Assembly (NCBI GenBank): GCA_001970955.1
Contig: MPUH01000235.1
Span: forward strand, 1 to 64,000
Direction: 5' to 3'
Length of the DNA stretch: 64,000 nt
DNA from: Stentor coeruleus
Lineage: Eukaryota; Ciliophora; Heterotrichea; Heterotrichida; Stentoridae
Made by a program: the position numbers and the translations under genes. The notes under the pieces are model-generated. The model was not told the origin of the DNA. It did not search any database and worked only from the letters and a program-made list of their open reading frames with translations. How positions within the stretch are numbered: position 1 is the stretch's first letter; each line of letters starts with the position of its first letter. Below, in pieces: positions 41,491 to 51,480 of the stretch.

Positions 41491-42534
41491 ATTTTTTATT
41501 TGATAGAGATTGGCAGTTTAAATATTGGTTTATAGGATTAGGGATTTATGTGAAGGAAACGTTTTATAGAAAAAGCTTAGAAATTAGAATTAATTAGAAG
41601 ATTTGGTAGGATAAGATAGCTGTGTAGGAAAAGGAGATTAGATTGTGTAGTGAAGGATAAATGGTAGATGAGAATGAGTTTGGAATGATCGATTTTTCTT
41701 TTTTGAGAAAAGGTTGGTTTGGTTAAGGATTTTTGGTGTTGGTAGAAAGTGGGTGTTGGATTTTGGGTTGTGAATTGTGAGTTTGGTGATGTGGTTTATG
41801 ATGGAATAAAGGTGTTGTTTATTGTAGGACTTATACATTTTATGGAAATCTAGTATTTTATATACCAGAAATGGAATCAAAAAAATGACTAGAAAATTAG
41901 ATTATAAAAATTACTTGTGAATAAATGATATTTTCTTCAGGATATGCAAAAAACATAAATCAAAAACCTTTACGTTAATCATTTCAATTATCTATTTTCT
42001 ATATCTCCAAAATTTTCAATCATTTACAGGCCAAAATCAACAAAATTCCTATCCAATAATTCTAATATGATTTCTCTTCAAACAATCTCCTAAATATTCT
42101 AACACAAAACAAAATCTTTTTTATACAATCAAACACCTAACTATCTTCATAAAGTATCCTTAAACACTTATAACCATTTCATATAAATAAAAATTACAAG
42201 TCCAGTTTTTTTCTCTATAACTTTTTTCCTTATTCTATATCTAAGAACAGAAATTCATGTTTTTATACCTCTATTCAAATATTGAAAAAATCTTTTATAG
42301 TCCCCATCCATGTTCTAATATCTACAAGATACATTTTAACAAACCCAAAATATTAATCAAGTCCCTATCACAATAGCAAATTTTTTTTCTGATTTACTTT
42401 GACGCAGCCAAGCACAAGTTTTTTCTCAGTATCTTAGTTTTTGCATTTGAATTCCAGCCACCAAATATAAGCTAATAATAAATATGCCTCTACCTAATCT
42501 AAGTAGGAAAGTAAATGGGTTATAAAAAGTGGTA
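41491..42534. other. Divergent intergenic
   Basis: G/T-rich to about 41870 and C-rich 41940-42380. A more mixed stretch at 42390-42480 has a short minus-strand frame reading FGGWNSNAKTKILRKN, perhaps decayed coding DNA. No gene called. Confidence 0.45.
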
Positions 42535-44319
42535 ATGACCAAGAGATCTTTGGGATTATCAGAACTAGAAAACGAAATGCGAGATATGCTGAACTCAAAC
42601 GGAGGACTTGCTGAAACAAAGTGGGTATCAAGATGCGTTGAGCTTATGCGCGAATGTACTTTGTTAGAATGTCAAGACTATCTTTTGAAAGTTTTCTTGA
42701 ATACGCCTCAGAACGATAGGTCAACTTTTACAAGATTTGCCCAATTGGGAGGTATTGAGGTGCTTGGAAACTGGATCAATCAACACCGAATGGCCACCCA
42801 AAACGAAGTCATGACCATACTCCATAGTAGTCTTGCATGCCTCAACAAGCTGACAATCAGTACTGATCTTCTTGACAAGACTCAAATTGGTAAAACCGTC
42901 AACAAACTAGTCAAACATAGCGATCCTAGCATCCAAGCCAAGTCTAGTACCATTGTCTCAAAATGGAAAAAAATGGTTACTGAACAGGACAGTAACAAAA
43001 GACCAAAACCTGTAAAAGAAACCCGTATTGTATTGCCAAAAAAGTAACAATAACATAGACAAAAAATATCTGAAACCATTGACGAATTCGAAGCTGAAGA
43101 GGTTTTCGTGCCAAAACCATTATTAGAACTACCATTAGAAATAGACAAACCAGACACTAGTTCTGACAAAAAACATATAAGGTATTTTAATACTTTAATC
43201 GAACTAAGACTAATTGTAATAGATGGGCTGATCAAGAATGCCTTGAAGTTCTCAAATATTTCTGGAGAACTGACGAGCCAAATTCGATTTGTGCGACTTT
43301 ACGGCCCCAAGAGCACCCACAAGAAGAAGACATGCCAAAGACCATGAGCGTTGAGGATTTTAGAAAAAGAGAAATTCAGATGGAAAAGGAGCTTAATAGA
43401 AAGGCAAAGTCCATATAGGAAAAAGAAAAGGATCAAATTGTTAAAGAACAGTTAGACAATATGACCCCAAGGCTTACATATCAACCTCCATGTCGTAAAT
43501 GTTTATATAGGAATTAAAATCTCAAGTTCATTAAGAAAAAAAGTTGACAGTCTAGAAAGCATGGACCAAATCAAACGTGAGCAATCAGGACAAAGGGTTA
43601 TATATCAAAGAGAAGGTGAAGTGCCTAGATCACCAATTGAAGCTATATCACAAAAAGCTTTATTAACAAAAGATATAACAACAATACCATTTTTTAAAAC
43701 AGGAACTTATCCTCCAAAGGTAATTAGGATTCAAGAAGCCCCAATGCTCACTATAAGTGATGATTTTATAAAGATGTTTCAACCACAACAACCTATGATG
43801 CAAGCATCTTATCCCCCTGTTCATGGACTTATGCCTAATCCTCAGATGTACCCTAGTCATTTAGGACCTCCACCACCTCCTCCTATTATGCACACAATGC
43901 ATGCTATGCCCCCAAGAATTGGCCCATTGCCTTCTGTACCATTGCCAACACCATCTATGTCTAATACAATGCCTGGCTTTCCACCTCCTTTTGGCATGCC
44001 TCCTCATCCAATGTATGATCCTAATATGATGCAACCACAAATGGATCCATATCAACTTATGAATAAACAAAGAATGATGTACAATCCAATGACGAAGAAA
44101 CCACAGAATTATAAAACTGTACCTTGTAGAAGATTTCATTCAAATGATGGATGTGATCGAGGGGATAATTGTCATTTTATACATGATTTTCAGTTTCAAG
44201 GAAGACCGATACCGAATTTTCAAAGCAAAAGACCACCTCAACAGGCACCAAATTACAATCCTGGAATGATTAATTATTACCCTCCAGGCCCAGACATCCA
44301 GAATAATAGGAGTTATTAG
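42535..44319 (+). CDS. PPP1R10: PNUTS (PPP1R10)-like PP1 nuclear targeting subunit, five exons
   Basis: Introns at 43044-43058 (15 nt), 43182-43222 (41 nt), 43404-43418 (15 nt, GC-AG) and 43495-43510 (16 nt) join five pieces into about 565 residues. Residues about 45-160 form a TFIIS N-terminal (LW-type) domain: GGIEVLGNWINQ, LNKLTISTDLL. Residues about 208-212 read KHIRW, a PP1-docking KxIxW motif, followed by ADQECLEVLKYFWRTDE, as in human PNUTS. A Met/Pro-rich stretch precedes a CX8CX5CX3H zinc finger (about 499-523). The same three elements in the same order define PNUTS, which guides PP1 to RNA polymerase II. I start at ATG 42535; an in-frame TAA lies just upstream. Confidence 0.88.
43044..43058 (+). 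other. 15-nt intron
   Basis: Reads gtaacaataacatag, A at -6. It removes the stop after VLPKK and continues QKISETIDEFEAEE. Confidence 0.85.
43182..43222 (+). other. 41-nt intron (unusually long here)
   Basis: GT..AG, 41 nt. It is the only nearby GT-AG pair that restores the frame DKKHIRWADQECLEVLKYFW, creating the PP1-docking motif. Unlike the ten short introns it has T, not A, at -6. Confidence 0.6.
43404..43418 (+). other. 15-nt GC-AG intron
   Basis: Reads gcaaagtccatatag. It removes an in-frame TAG. It equals the kinase intron at 4934-4948 (gtaaagtccatatag) except for C at position 2. Confidence 0.7.
43495..43510 (+). other. 16-nt intron
   Basis: Reads gtaaatgtttatatag, A at -6. It joins YQPPC to RIKISSSLRKKVDSLESM and so to the last exon. 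Confidence 0.85.
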
Positions 44320-44767
44320 TGTTATCAAAGAATTAAATATGATAGCTTTTAGAAGCTTTGATTTTTTATGATGGGCGAGAGGAATGGATTTGCTTGTGAG
44401 GATTGAAAAAAAAAAATTGGTTTTGTGATGAGAATGCTGAAGTTTTAAGGAGGAGAGATTGTGGGATTATGTGTAGGGTTTGTGATATAGTTGAGTTTTG
44501 TGAAGGAAGGTGATTAGGAGTTTGAAAAGTGGGATTTTTAGAGTTTTTTTTTAAATGTAGATAAAGTTTTAGCAAAAATTTTAATATAAAATGTGGGATA
44601 TTGTGGATAATTTTAGGTATTATGATTGCTTATGAGGTTTGTATTTTAGATATATTAATTATACTTAGAAGTTGAAGTTATAAGTAATATTTCATTCAAC
44701 TTTTTTTCTTTTAATCCAACTAAAATACCCCTTAATTTCTTTCCACTGCATTATAATATTTTCTAAA
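44320..44767. other. Intergenic between tandem plus genes
   Basis: G/T-rich to about 44650, C-rich only in the last 70 bases. The minus-strand frame at 44366-44575 is a composition artefact. No gene seen. Confidence 0.6.
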
Positions 44768-46483
44768 ATGGATGAATTCGATATGATGGAAGCGAAATTG
44801 AATGCTCTGGCTCCAAAATCTCTACCAGACGGTTCAATGATGCATGGTAAAAAATTCAAAGGGGGAGAGCTTCACGGTAAAGGTATTCATAAAAAAGAAG
44901 GTGTTTTCAAATACATCGGTCGATTCGAGAATGGAAAAAAAAATGGTAGAGGATTATATGAACAAGTAGGTCAATTTATATACAAAGGTGGCTTTACAGA
45001 TAATAAAAAAGATGGTTATGGAGAAATCAAATATGTAGATAAAAAACTTATGTTAAAAGGCCGGTGGAAATTAGATAAAATCATTATACCCTATGATGTT
45101 GAGTATGATGACACTTATAACATTTCCATATACGAATCAGATGGAACAAATGGTCTTGGGTTCATACAAGATAAGACAGGAAAACTAATATATGAAGGGC
45201 AGATCGCAAATAATCATCAAAAGCATGGTCGTGGAATATTCTATAAAAGCGAAGATAAAAAAATAGATGGAACTTTTGTTAATGATGAACCTACTGGGTA
45301 TGCTATTGTAAATGGACCTGATTATTCATATAAAGGTGAACTTAAAAATGGTAAATATCAAGGAGAAGGGATTTTATATAAAGGTACAACTTCTGAGATT
45401 AGAGAACAAGGCATATTTGAAGATGGAAAATTAGTTCAACAAAAACAGGTTGCATTGAAAAACTTGCCTCCTATGCCAAATATGACTAATTATAAAAGCA
45501 ACTTCGAATCTAAAAGGAAAGGGCCGCAATATTCAGCAGGATATGGGGGTTATGAGAGTGGAATGAATACAGGAGAATTTGGTGGGATGTCAGGAGGTAT
45601 ATCAGGTGGAATGCCAGGAGGGATGTTAGGTGGAATGTCAGGTGGAATGCCAGGTGGGATGTTAGGTGGAATGTCAGGTGGAATCTCAGGAGGAATGTCA
45701 GGTGGAATGTCAGGTGGAATGTCAGGTGGAATGTCAGGTGGAATGTCAGGTGGAGTGCCAGGCTATTCAGGTGGAATCTCAGAAGGATTCTCAGGTCATT
45801 CAAATGAGCCTACATCAGTACAACAACCTGAGTTACCAAAACCTGTAGAACAAGATATCATATTGCCAGGTGGGTATTTCATCCATGGGACATTCCCTGA
45901 ACCTGGGATCAAAGATAAAGTAACAGTTCTTTTTCCTTCAGGCATTGAATATACTGGAATGCTTGTCAATAGTAAGGTAGAAGGCCAAGGGACAATTATG
46001 TATTCACAAATGTCATATTTTGCAGGTTCGTTCAAAAGAAATAAAAAACATGGTGAAGGAACTTATTTAAGTCCAGACGAAGAAATACTTGGAAATTGGT
46101 CAAATGGTAAAATGGATGGAATGTTTGAAATCACTTTTAGCAATAAAGACAAATATAGTGGTATGGTCTGTAAAGATTATTTACATGGAGAAGGGCTTTA
46201 TATATGGCAAGATGGATCCTCATATGCAGGGATGTTTGCAAAAAATATGAGACATGGATATGGAGAACTAAAGCAAATTGGACTAGGATCTTATACTGGA
46301 GATTGGAAGTATGATAAATTTGATGGATATGGGAAAATGGTTTATGAAAACAAAGAAACTTATGATGGAGAATGGAAAGAAGGGAAATATAATGGGATTG
46401 GCGTTTATTGTAGAGAAGATGGAAGTACTTTTATAATTGAATCTACTCATGAAATGCTCATTAAGGTAATTAAAATATCTTAG
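44768..46483 (+). CDS. MORN-repeat protein with central SGGM repeat
   Basis: A 571-residue protein. MORN repeats of the form Y-x-G-x-(6)-G-x-G flank the centre: N-terminal ones include YIGRFENGKKNGRGLYEQ and YKGGFTDNKKDGYGEIKY; C-terminal ones include YAGMFAKNMRHGYGELKQ and YDGEWKEGKYNGIGVYCR. Between them, about residues 268-345, lies a low-complexity run of Ser-Gly-Gly-Met units encoded by a 12-nt minisatellite. MORN proteins bind membranes and scaffold cortical or ciliary structures. There is no catalytic domain, so a scaffold role is inferred. The stop overlaps the stop of the convergent gene by four bases. Confidence 0.85.
   Translation: MDEFDMMEAKLNALAPKSLPDGSMMHGKKFKGGELHGKGIHKKEGVFKYIGRFENGKKNGRGLYEQVGQFIYKGGFTDNKKDGYGEIKYVDKKLMLKGRWKLDKIIIPYDVEYDDTYNISIYESDGTNGLGFIQDKTGKLIYEGQIANNHQKHGRGIFYKSEDKKIDGTFVNDEPTGYAIVNGPDYSYKGELKNGKYQGEGILYKGTTSEIREQGIFEDGKLVQQKQVALKNLPPMPNMTNYKSNFESKRKGPQYSAGYGGYESGMNTGEFGGMSGGISGGMPGGMLGGMSGGMPGGMLGGMSGGISGGMSGGMSGGMSGGMSGGMSGGVPGYSGGISEGFSGHSNEPTSVQQPELPKPVEQDIILPGGYFIHGTFPEPGIKDKVTVLFPSGIEYTGMLVNSKVEGQGTIMYSQMSYFAGSFKRNKKHGEGTYLSPDEEILGNWSNGKMDGMFEITFSNKDKYSGMVCKDYLHGEGLYIWQDGSSYAGMFAKNMRHGYGELKQIGLGSYTGDWKYDKFDGYGKMVYENKETYDGEWKEGKYNGIGVYCREDGSTFIIESTHEMLIKVIKIS
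45585..45775 (+). repeat. 12-nt minisatellite coding SGGM
   Basis: About 15 units of the type tcaggtggaatg, in frame with the MORN gene. Most variants keep Gly-Gly (Met to Ile, Val or Leu; Ser to Pro or Leu). Confidence 0.9.
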
Positions 46484-46932
46484 TTATGATTAATATTAAT
46501 ATAAGCAGATGATTTACTTATGATACTTTCTTGTGATATAGGCCTGTATTCAGGTATTGGAAGATGCAGATTTAGAGTAAATTTGTGTCTTTTAATGAAA
46601 ATCTTTTGTTCTTTAGTTTTGAAATCAGATTTTTTTATGGTTTTTATAGAGAAAGGCATTGTATAGACTTCACATTTTAAGTTTCTATTAAATGATGGGT
46701 GCTTTGAAATATGATTTGGGCTTATGATTGATTGTGAGAGTTTATGGAAAATATGAGATCGTTTGGGGATTGTTTTTAGTTTTTCTTGAGCTGGCATACT
46801 ACAGAATTCATATTCATGGATGTTTATGTGAAGTGGCCTTTGTCTATATAGGCTTCCACGTACACAAAGCCTGAATTTTTGTCTTAGAGTTTGTGCTTGT
46901 TTTATTACATCATCTGATGCTTGTCCAAACAT
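46480..46932 (-). CDS. Basic hypothetical protein
   Basis: A 150-residue protein that I do not recognise. It starts MFGQASDDVIKQAQTLRQKF and is rich in Lys, His, Ile and Ser, with short hydrophobic patches but no membrane helix (LHINIHEYEFCSMP, FTLNLHLPIPEYRPI). Its TAA stop overlaps the TAG stop of the convergent MORN gene by four bases. The plus-strand flank to the right is strongly G-rich, as upstream of other minus-strand genes, which supports it as a real gene. Confidence 0.6.
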   Translation of the reverse strand: MFGQASDDVIKQAQTLRQKFRLCVRGSLYRQRPLHINIHEYEFCSMPAQEKLKTIPKRSHIFHKLSQSIISPNHISKHPSFNRNLKCEVYTMPFSIKTIKKSDFKTKEQKIFIKRHKFTLNLHLPIPEYRPISQESIISKSSAYININHN

Positions 46933-47668
46933 TTGCTTATAATATTTATTTATTAATTTTATAGGAAAAGTATGTAAATCGTGGGTGTTGAGGTTTAGAG
47001 GAATATTTTAAAGGATTATTTGTGAGGATTAGGATTTTTATATGATTTGTGATTTTATAGGTTGTTTGGAGGTTTGGAGATAGGAATTTATATGAGTTTT
47101 ATATTTTTATATGGTTTTTAGATTAGGTAATATAGATTCGTATAGTCAAAGATTTTTACAAAATATTTGAAGGTAGTTTATTAGGATTTTTTATGAGGAA
47201 ATTTGAGTAATAGTTTTAGGATTGATAGAAAGTTTAGTGTTTTATTATGTTAGTTTATTATTTAAGGTAATAATGAAAATAGCTATTTTCATATAAAAAC
47301 TAAAGTTCTGTAATCTGAAGTTTATAATAATAAAAATAAATTGAATAGAAAATATTTTATCACTTACATCTATACACCAAATATTACAATTATTTTGATA
47401 ATATATAAAAAAAATTAAAATCATATAAATAACTATCAACTTTCTGAAATTTTATCAAAACGCAGTCTTAGAATCATAAATATTATGCAAAACTGATCAT
47501 TATTTGTAATAGCACATATCATCCTTATTCTTATTCTAGTGCATAAACTTTTACAACACTAAGCCCCATTTATGAGCATATTTCTTCTCTTATAAATATC
47601 ATCCTAATACACTTTATCTAAACAAAAATGCACTATAAATCCATCACCACAAAGAAAATACTATAAAA
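46933..47668. other. Divergent intergenic
   Basis: G/T-rich to about 47240, A/C-rich from about 47350. The 64-codon minus-strand frame at 47245-47439 is not credible. No gene seen. Confidence 0.6.
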
Positions 47669-49063
47669 ATGTCATTGCTAGCAAAAGGCTTTAAAGCAGC
47701 TAAGTTACTAGTAAGCTTCCATCTAGCTTTAAAAGTCATCAATTTTAGCCTTGGGATAGTCATAGCTAGAATCATGGACCCTGAAGCTTATGGAAGTGGT
47801 CAAGTTCATGTAACTTTAGCTACTGCAATAATTCTTCACTTGTCAAGAGAAACATTTAGAAAAATTGCTTTAAGAAGTAAAGAATCTCCTTATGGTATTA
47901 TGTGGGTATCAGTAGGTGTTACATGGATAATTGCTATAGCTACATATACTTATTCACAAGAATATACAACTTTCATAATATGTATCGCAGCGATGATTGA
48001 AGTACTTTGTGAACCTTTTCATATAACTCATATAATTCACATAGAAGTAAAAAGCACAATAGCCGCTGAATCTTTTTCAACAATAATAAACTGCACAGTT
48101 GTAATACTTCTTCATAAAGAAGGAATGTTAGCATTTTGTTATGGTCACTTAGCTGCATCAATAACAAATTTTATAGTTTATGTATTAACTTGTACACATT
48201 GGCCTTCAGATTTCAAAGTGATTTTTGAAGATAAAGCTTTAGCATGGACATGGGTCATGGTAGGCTTTTTAAAGTTTTTCCTTAGTGAAGGGGAAAAACT
48301 ATTTCTAACTTATATGGCATATTCAGCAACTGATAAAGGAGTATTTTCTTTAGTAGCTAATTTGTGTGGAATAGTTCCAAGAATGCTTTTTCAGCCTATA
48401 GAAGAAATAACCCATATAGTTTTTACTAAGAATTTAGAAAAGGAAGAAAGGGAAGAAGGGTTAGTAAAAGTTTATAGAATTACTTGGCTTATTGGGTTGA
48501 CTTTTGCCACTTATTCACAAATTTATGCTAAAATGGGTATTTCAATATTATATGGTGCTAAATGGGAAGAGACTGAAGCTGCAAGAGGATTAGCTTTATA
48601 TGGTTTTTATATACTTTTTATGGGAATATTCGGTATTTCAGATGCAATTTTCTGTGGAATCGCCACACCTGAAATGATATCTAGAAAAAGATACTCGATG
48701 ACGATGTGTTTTATGTAATTTTTATATAGCGCATATACAGCTGCAGCTTATGTTTTAACTCCAGCAGGCTCTTCAGGGTTGATACTTGCTAGTATAATAG
48801 CTATGATATGTAGACTTAGATATATATTCAAAGGACTTTTTATAGCTCTTCCTTGGCTTACAATATGGCATATCCTCCCAACAAGAAACACTTTTATTAG
48901 TTACTTTGCATCTTTTACTATATTGAAATTCACATCATTTTTTATATATGATTATTTTCTTATTGTCTTTGGAGGTATAGTCCTTTTAATCCACCTTTAT
49001 TTCTTATATAAAGAAAATGGTAATGTACTTCAAGATATAAAGTCTATGAAAAAAGATAATTAG
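47669..49063 (+). CDS. RFT1: RFT1-family ER membrane protein
   Basis: A 15-nt intron at 48715-48729 joins two frames into 459 residues. The start MSLLAKGFKAAKLLVSFHLALKV and the block ITHVARLMDP-like IARIMDPEAYGSGQVHVTLA followed by LSRETFRKIALR match RFT1. About 12 hydrophobic segments spread over the whole length, ending in an amphipathic tail. RFT1 acts in N-glycosylation in the ER with the dolichol-linked Man5GlcNAc2 intermediate; its exact role (flippase or not) is debated. It is somewhat shorter than animal RFT1 (about 540). Without splicing, the last 110 residues would be lost. Confidence 0.88.
48715..48729 (+). other. 15-nt intron
   Basis: Reads gtaatttttatatag, A at -6. It joins TMCFI to AYTAAAYVLTPAGSS in frame. 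Confidence 0.9.
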
Positions 49064-50568
49064 TTAAAAATTATTTAGGATTTTATTCTCATATGTAGTT
49101 TAGATGAATATTTTTATATTGATTTTAATATGATTGATTTTTGAAGGATTTTTAAGTTTTTATGATTTTTATGGTGAATCTTATTATAGGGTCTTTATAA
49201 ATTAAATATATTATTATGCTTTTTTTTACCTTTTGGCATATTTGTTATACTTTTTTTTAATGCCTTGATTCTAAAATGCTTATCTTTAAATGGCGCGAAT
49301 TTTGCCAGGTACTAAAATATGTAAGAAAACTTTGATGGTCCAGTAATATAAAAATATTTCTTTAAATTCGAATCATAAAGTCCTTAAAAATGCCTAATAG
49401 ATTTTATCCTGTTTATGTAAAAATATTTTTTTTCTATATGTAAAGTGCTAAATTTACACTTTTACATGCTTAGTTATGCATTTAAAGTTTATACTTAAGC
49501 TAGTTTTTCTTATATTTGATCTTATTTTAATAAGAATATATTAACTATTGGTATTCCGAAACTTCTAAAGTGCTAACTCTATATATATTTCTTACTTCCT
49601 TAAATTTTATCTTAGTTAAAAGGAAATGCTTTTTTGGGAAAATATTCATCCCTATAAAAAAAATATACAACTCCTTAGGCACTAAAATTTACAATAAGAA
49701 AGTAAGTGGAGACAATAACAATTACTAAAATAGTGTATCAGATTTCTAAGTTTTATATGTTAATTAACTTATGAAATGATTACTTCTTGTTATTATATTC
49801 TTACTAAATATCGCGATCTATAAATCCCTCAAGATTTATAAAAGCTTAATGTGCTAAAGATTGGGTTTACTTTTTGTTCTGATTGAATTAAAATGTTCTG
49901 AACTATATAAAAATGTGTGTCATTTTTTATTGAAACAAAGACTTTTGCTGATAGTAAAATTTTAAAGTAAAAAAAAAAATAGAGAATGATAAAGGAAAAT
50001 GTTATTTCTAATTTTTTGTATTGCTGATTGATTACAAATTTCTTGAATACAAAATTAGGCATGTATTGTTAGATAATACATTATATTATATATAATTTCT
50101 AATTTTTTTATATAATCCAATATGGTATTTTTACTATGGAGCTTGTCTTTGAACAAATTTAATTTCTAATAAACTCATGATCTTGGTAATAGTAAGCATG
50201 CATTCCTCTAAGATATTTGTACTTCTTTCTGATAATTTTTATTTCATATGCTAACACTATTCTATACTAATACTTCCATTATATTAGGAAGTAGTACAAG
50301 TTTTAAGTTTATTAGGTGTTATCATTTATAAGCAGCTTTTAATTGTCTCAAAATTTTCATGTTGGTCAACCAAAAACTTTATTAGGACTAAAACACAAAA
50401 GTGTATTAAAAAAAAAATTTTTTTTTCTGAGTTTTTACTAGAAGACCTCTTAAATCTCTTATAATCTTTTTTTAGTCGACTCCTCCAACTTAATAACTGA
50501 TCCTTAATAAGTTTATCTAAAAATTATGTAACCCTAAGACTATGCTTTCACCGTCATCAGTAATAAAT
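49064..50568. other. Long intergenic before the right kinase cluster
   Basis: G/T-rich for about 130 bases after RFT1, then AT-rich with mixed composition. No clear C-rich leader. The minus-strand frame at 49829-50062 is Phe/Ile-rich and not convincing. No gene seen. Confidence 0.45.
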
Positions 50569-51480
50569 ATGGGGTGCACTGTAGCTAGAAAACGTTGTAT
50601 TTCTTCAGACAAAATTAGTATTATTGATACTTCTCCGATGCAATTTAAGTCAAAAATCATTGATAATAATCAAACCTCTCACTTATCAGACTATGCTTCT
50701 CTATCATTTTTGGGGGTGGGTGCATTTGGGGAAGTCCTTTCAGTCAGACATATTCCAACAGGAACTTACCGTGCTCAGAAAATCATTAAAAAAAGCAATT
50801 TCAGGTATGAAGACGTGATATCGGGAGTGATTTTGAAAGAGTCATTAATTCTTTCTAGACTAAATCATCCAAATGTTATTAAATTCTATGAAGTACTTGA
50901 AGATAGTTATAATTATTATATTATAACTGAACTATGTGAAGGAGGAAGCTTAAGAGAAAGAGTAAATAAATTCAATCAAATTCCTGAGACAATGGTTATT
51001 GAAATAATGAAGCAAATCTTAGATGCACTTTGTTATATACATAATAAAAATTTAGTTCATTGCGATATAAAACTTGAAAACATACTTTTAACTTCCTCAT
51101 CAAGTAATGTTATTAAAATTGCGGATTTCGGATGTTCGCAATTTATAGAGCCAGAAACAAATTTAAATAGGCTTTGTGGTTCTTTACATTATTTAGCTCC
51201 TGAAGTTATTAAAAATAACTATAGAGAAAAAGCTGACATTTGGAGTTGTGGGATCTTAGCATTAATTATGCTAACTGGAGCTCTTCCTTATTCAGGAAAT
51301 AATAAAGAAGCGATAAAAGAAAAAATTAAATCCATCACAACTAATGAATTACTTGAAAAAATGTCGCAAGTGTCTTTTGAAGCTCAAGATTTTGTTAGAC
51401 AAATGCTTGAAACAGATCCAGATAAGAGAATAACAGCTGAAAATGCAAGAAAACATCCATGGCTTAATACAGGAGTTTAG
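50569..51480 (+). CDS. Met-Gly-Cys kinase without EF-hands, HCD variant (subfamily E)
   Basis: About 303 residues. The frame opens at 50542, but 50569 gives MGCTVARKR, the shared acylation start. Motifs: LGVGAFGEV, RAQKIIKK, then VHCDIKLENIL, where Cys replaces the Arg of HRD, then ADFGCSQF and YLAPEVI. The catalytic Asp, Lys and Asn and the DFG are present, so it could be active but would not be controlled through the HRD arginine and activation-loop phosphate. The two related genes downstream (53401, 55404) keep HRD. It ends after HPWLN with no EF-hand. The decayed minus-strand kinase at 18320-18925 is its closest relative in the left cluster. Confidence 0.88.
   Translation: MGCTVARKRCISSDKISIIDTSPMQFKSKIIDNNQTSHLSDYASLSFLGVGAFGEVLSVRHIPTGTYRAQKIIKKSNFRYEDVISGVILKESLILSRLNHPNVIKFYEVLEDSYNYYIITELCEGGSLRERVNKFNQIPETMVIEIMKQILDALCYIHNKNLVHCDIKLENILLTSSSSNVIKIADFGCSQFIEPETNLNRLCGSLHYLAPEVIKNNYREKADIWSCGILALIMLTGALPYSGNNKEAIKEKIKSITTNELLEKMSQVSFEAQDFVRQMLETDPDKRITAENARKHPWLNTGV

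Noticed and set aside
42529-42534. GTG start two codons before the PNUTS ATG
   Set aside because: Eukaryotic starts are normally ATG; ATG 42535 follows a nearby in-frame stop.
43861-44139. Trp/His/Arg-rich minus-strand frame
   Set aside because: It is antisense of the Met/Pro-rich part of PNUTS.
45510-45803. Minus-strand and other-frame open frames over the SGGM minisatellite
   Set aside because: These are shadow frames of a 12-nt repeat inside the MORN gene.
47245-47439. Short minus-strand frame in the spacer before RFT1
   Set aside because: It is AT-rich and Ile/Phe-rich, with no domain and no support from skew.
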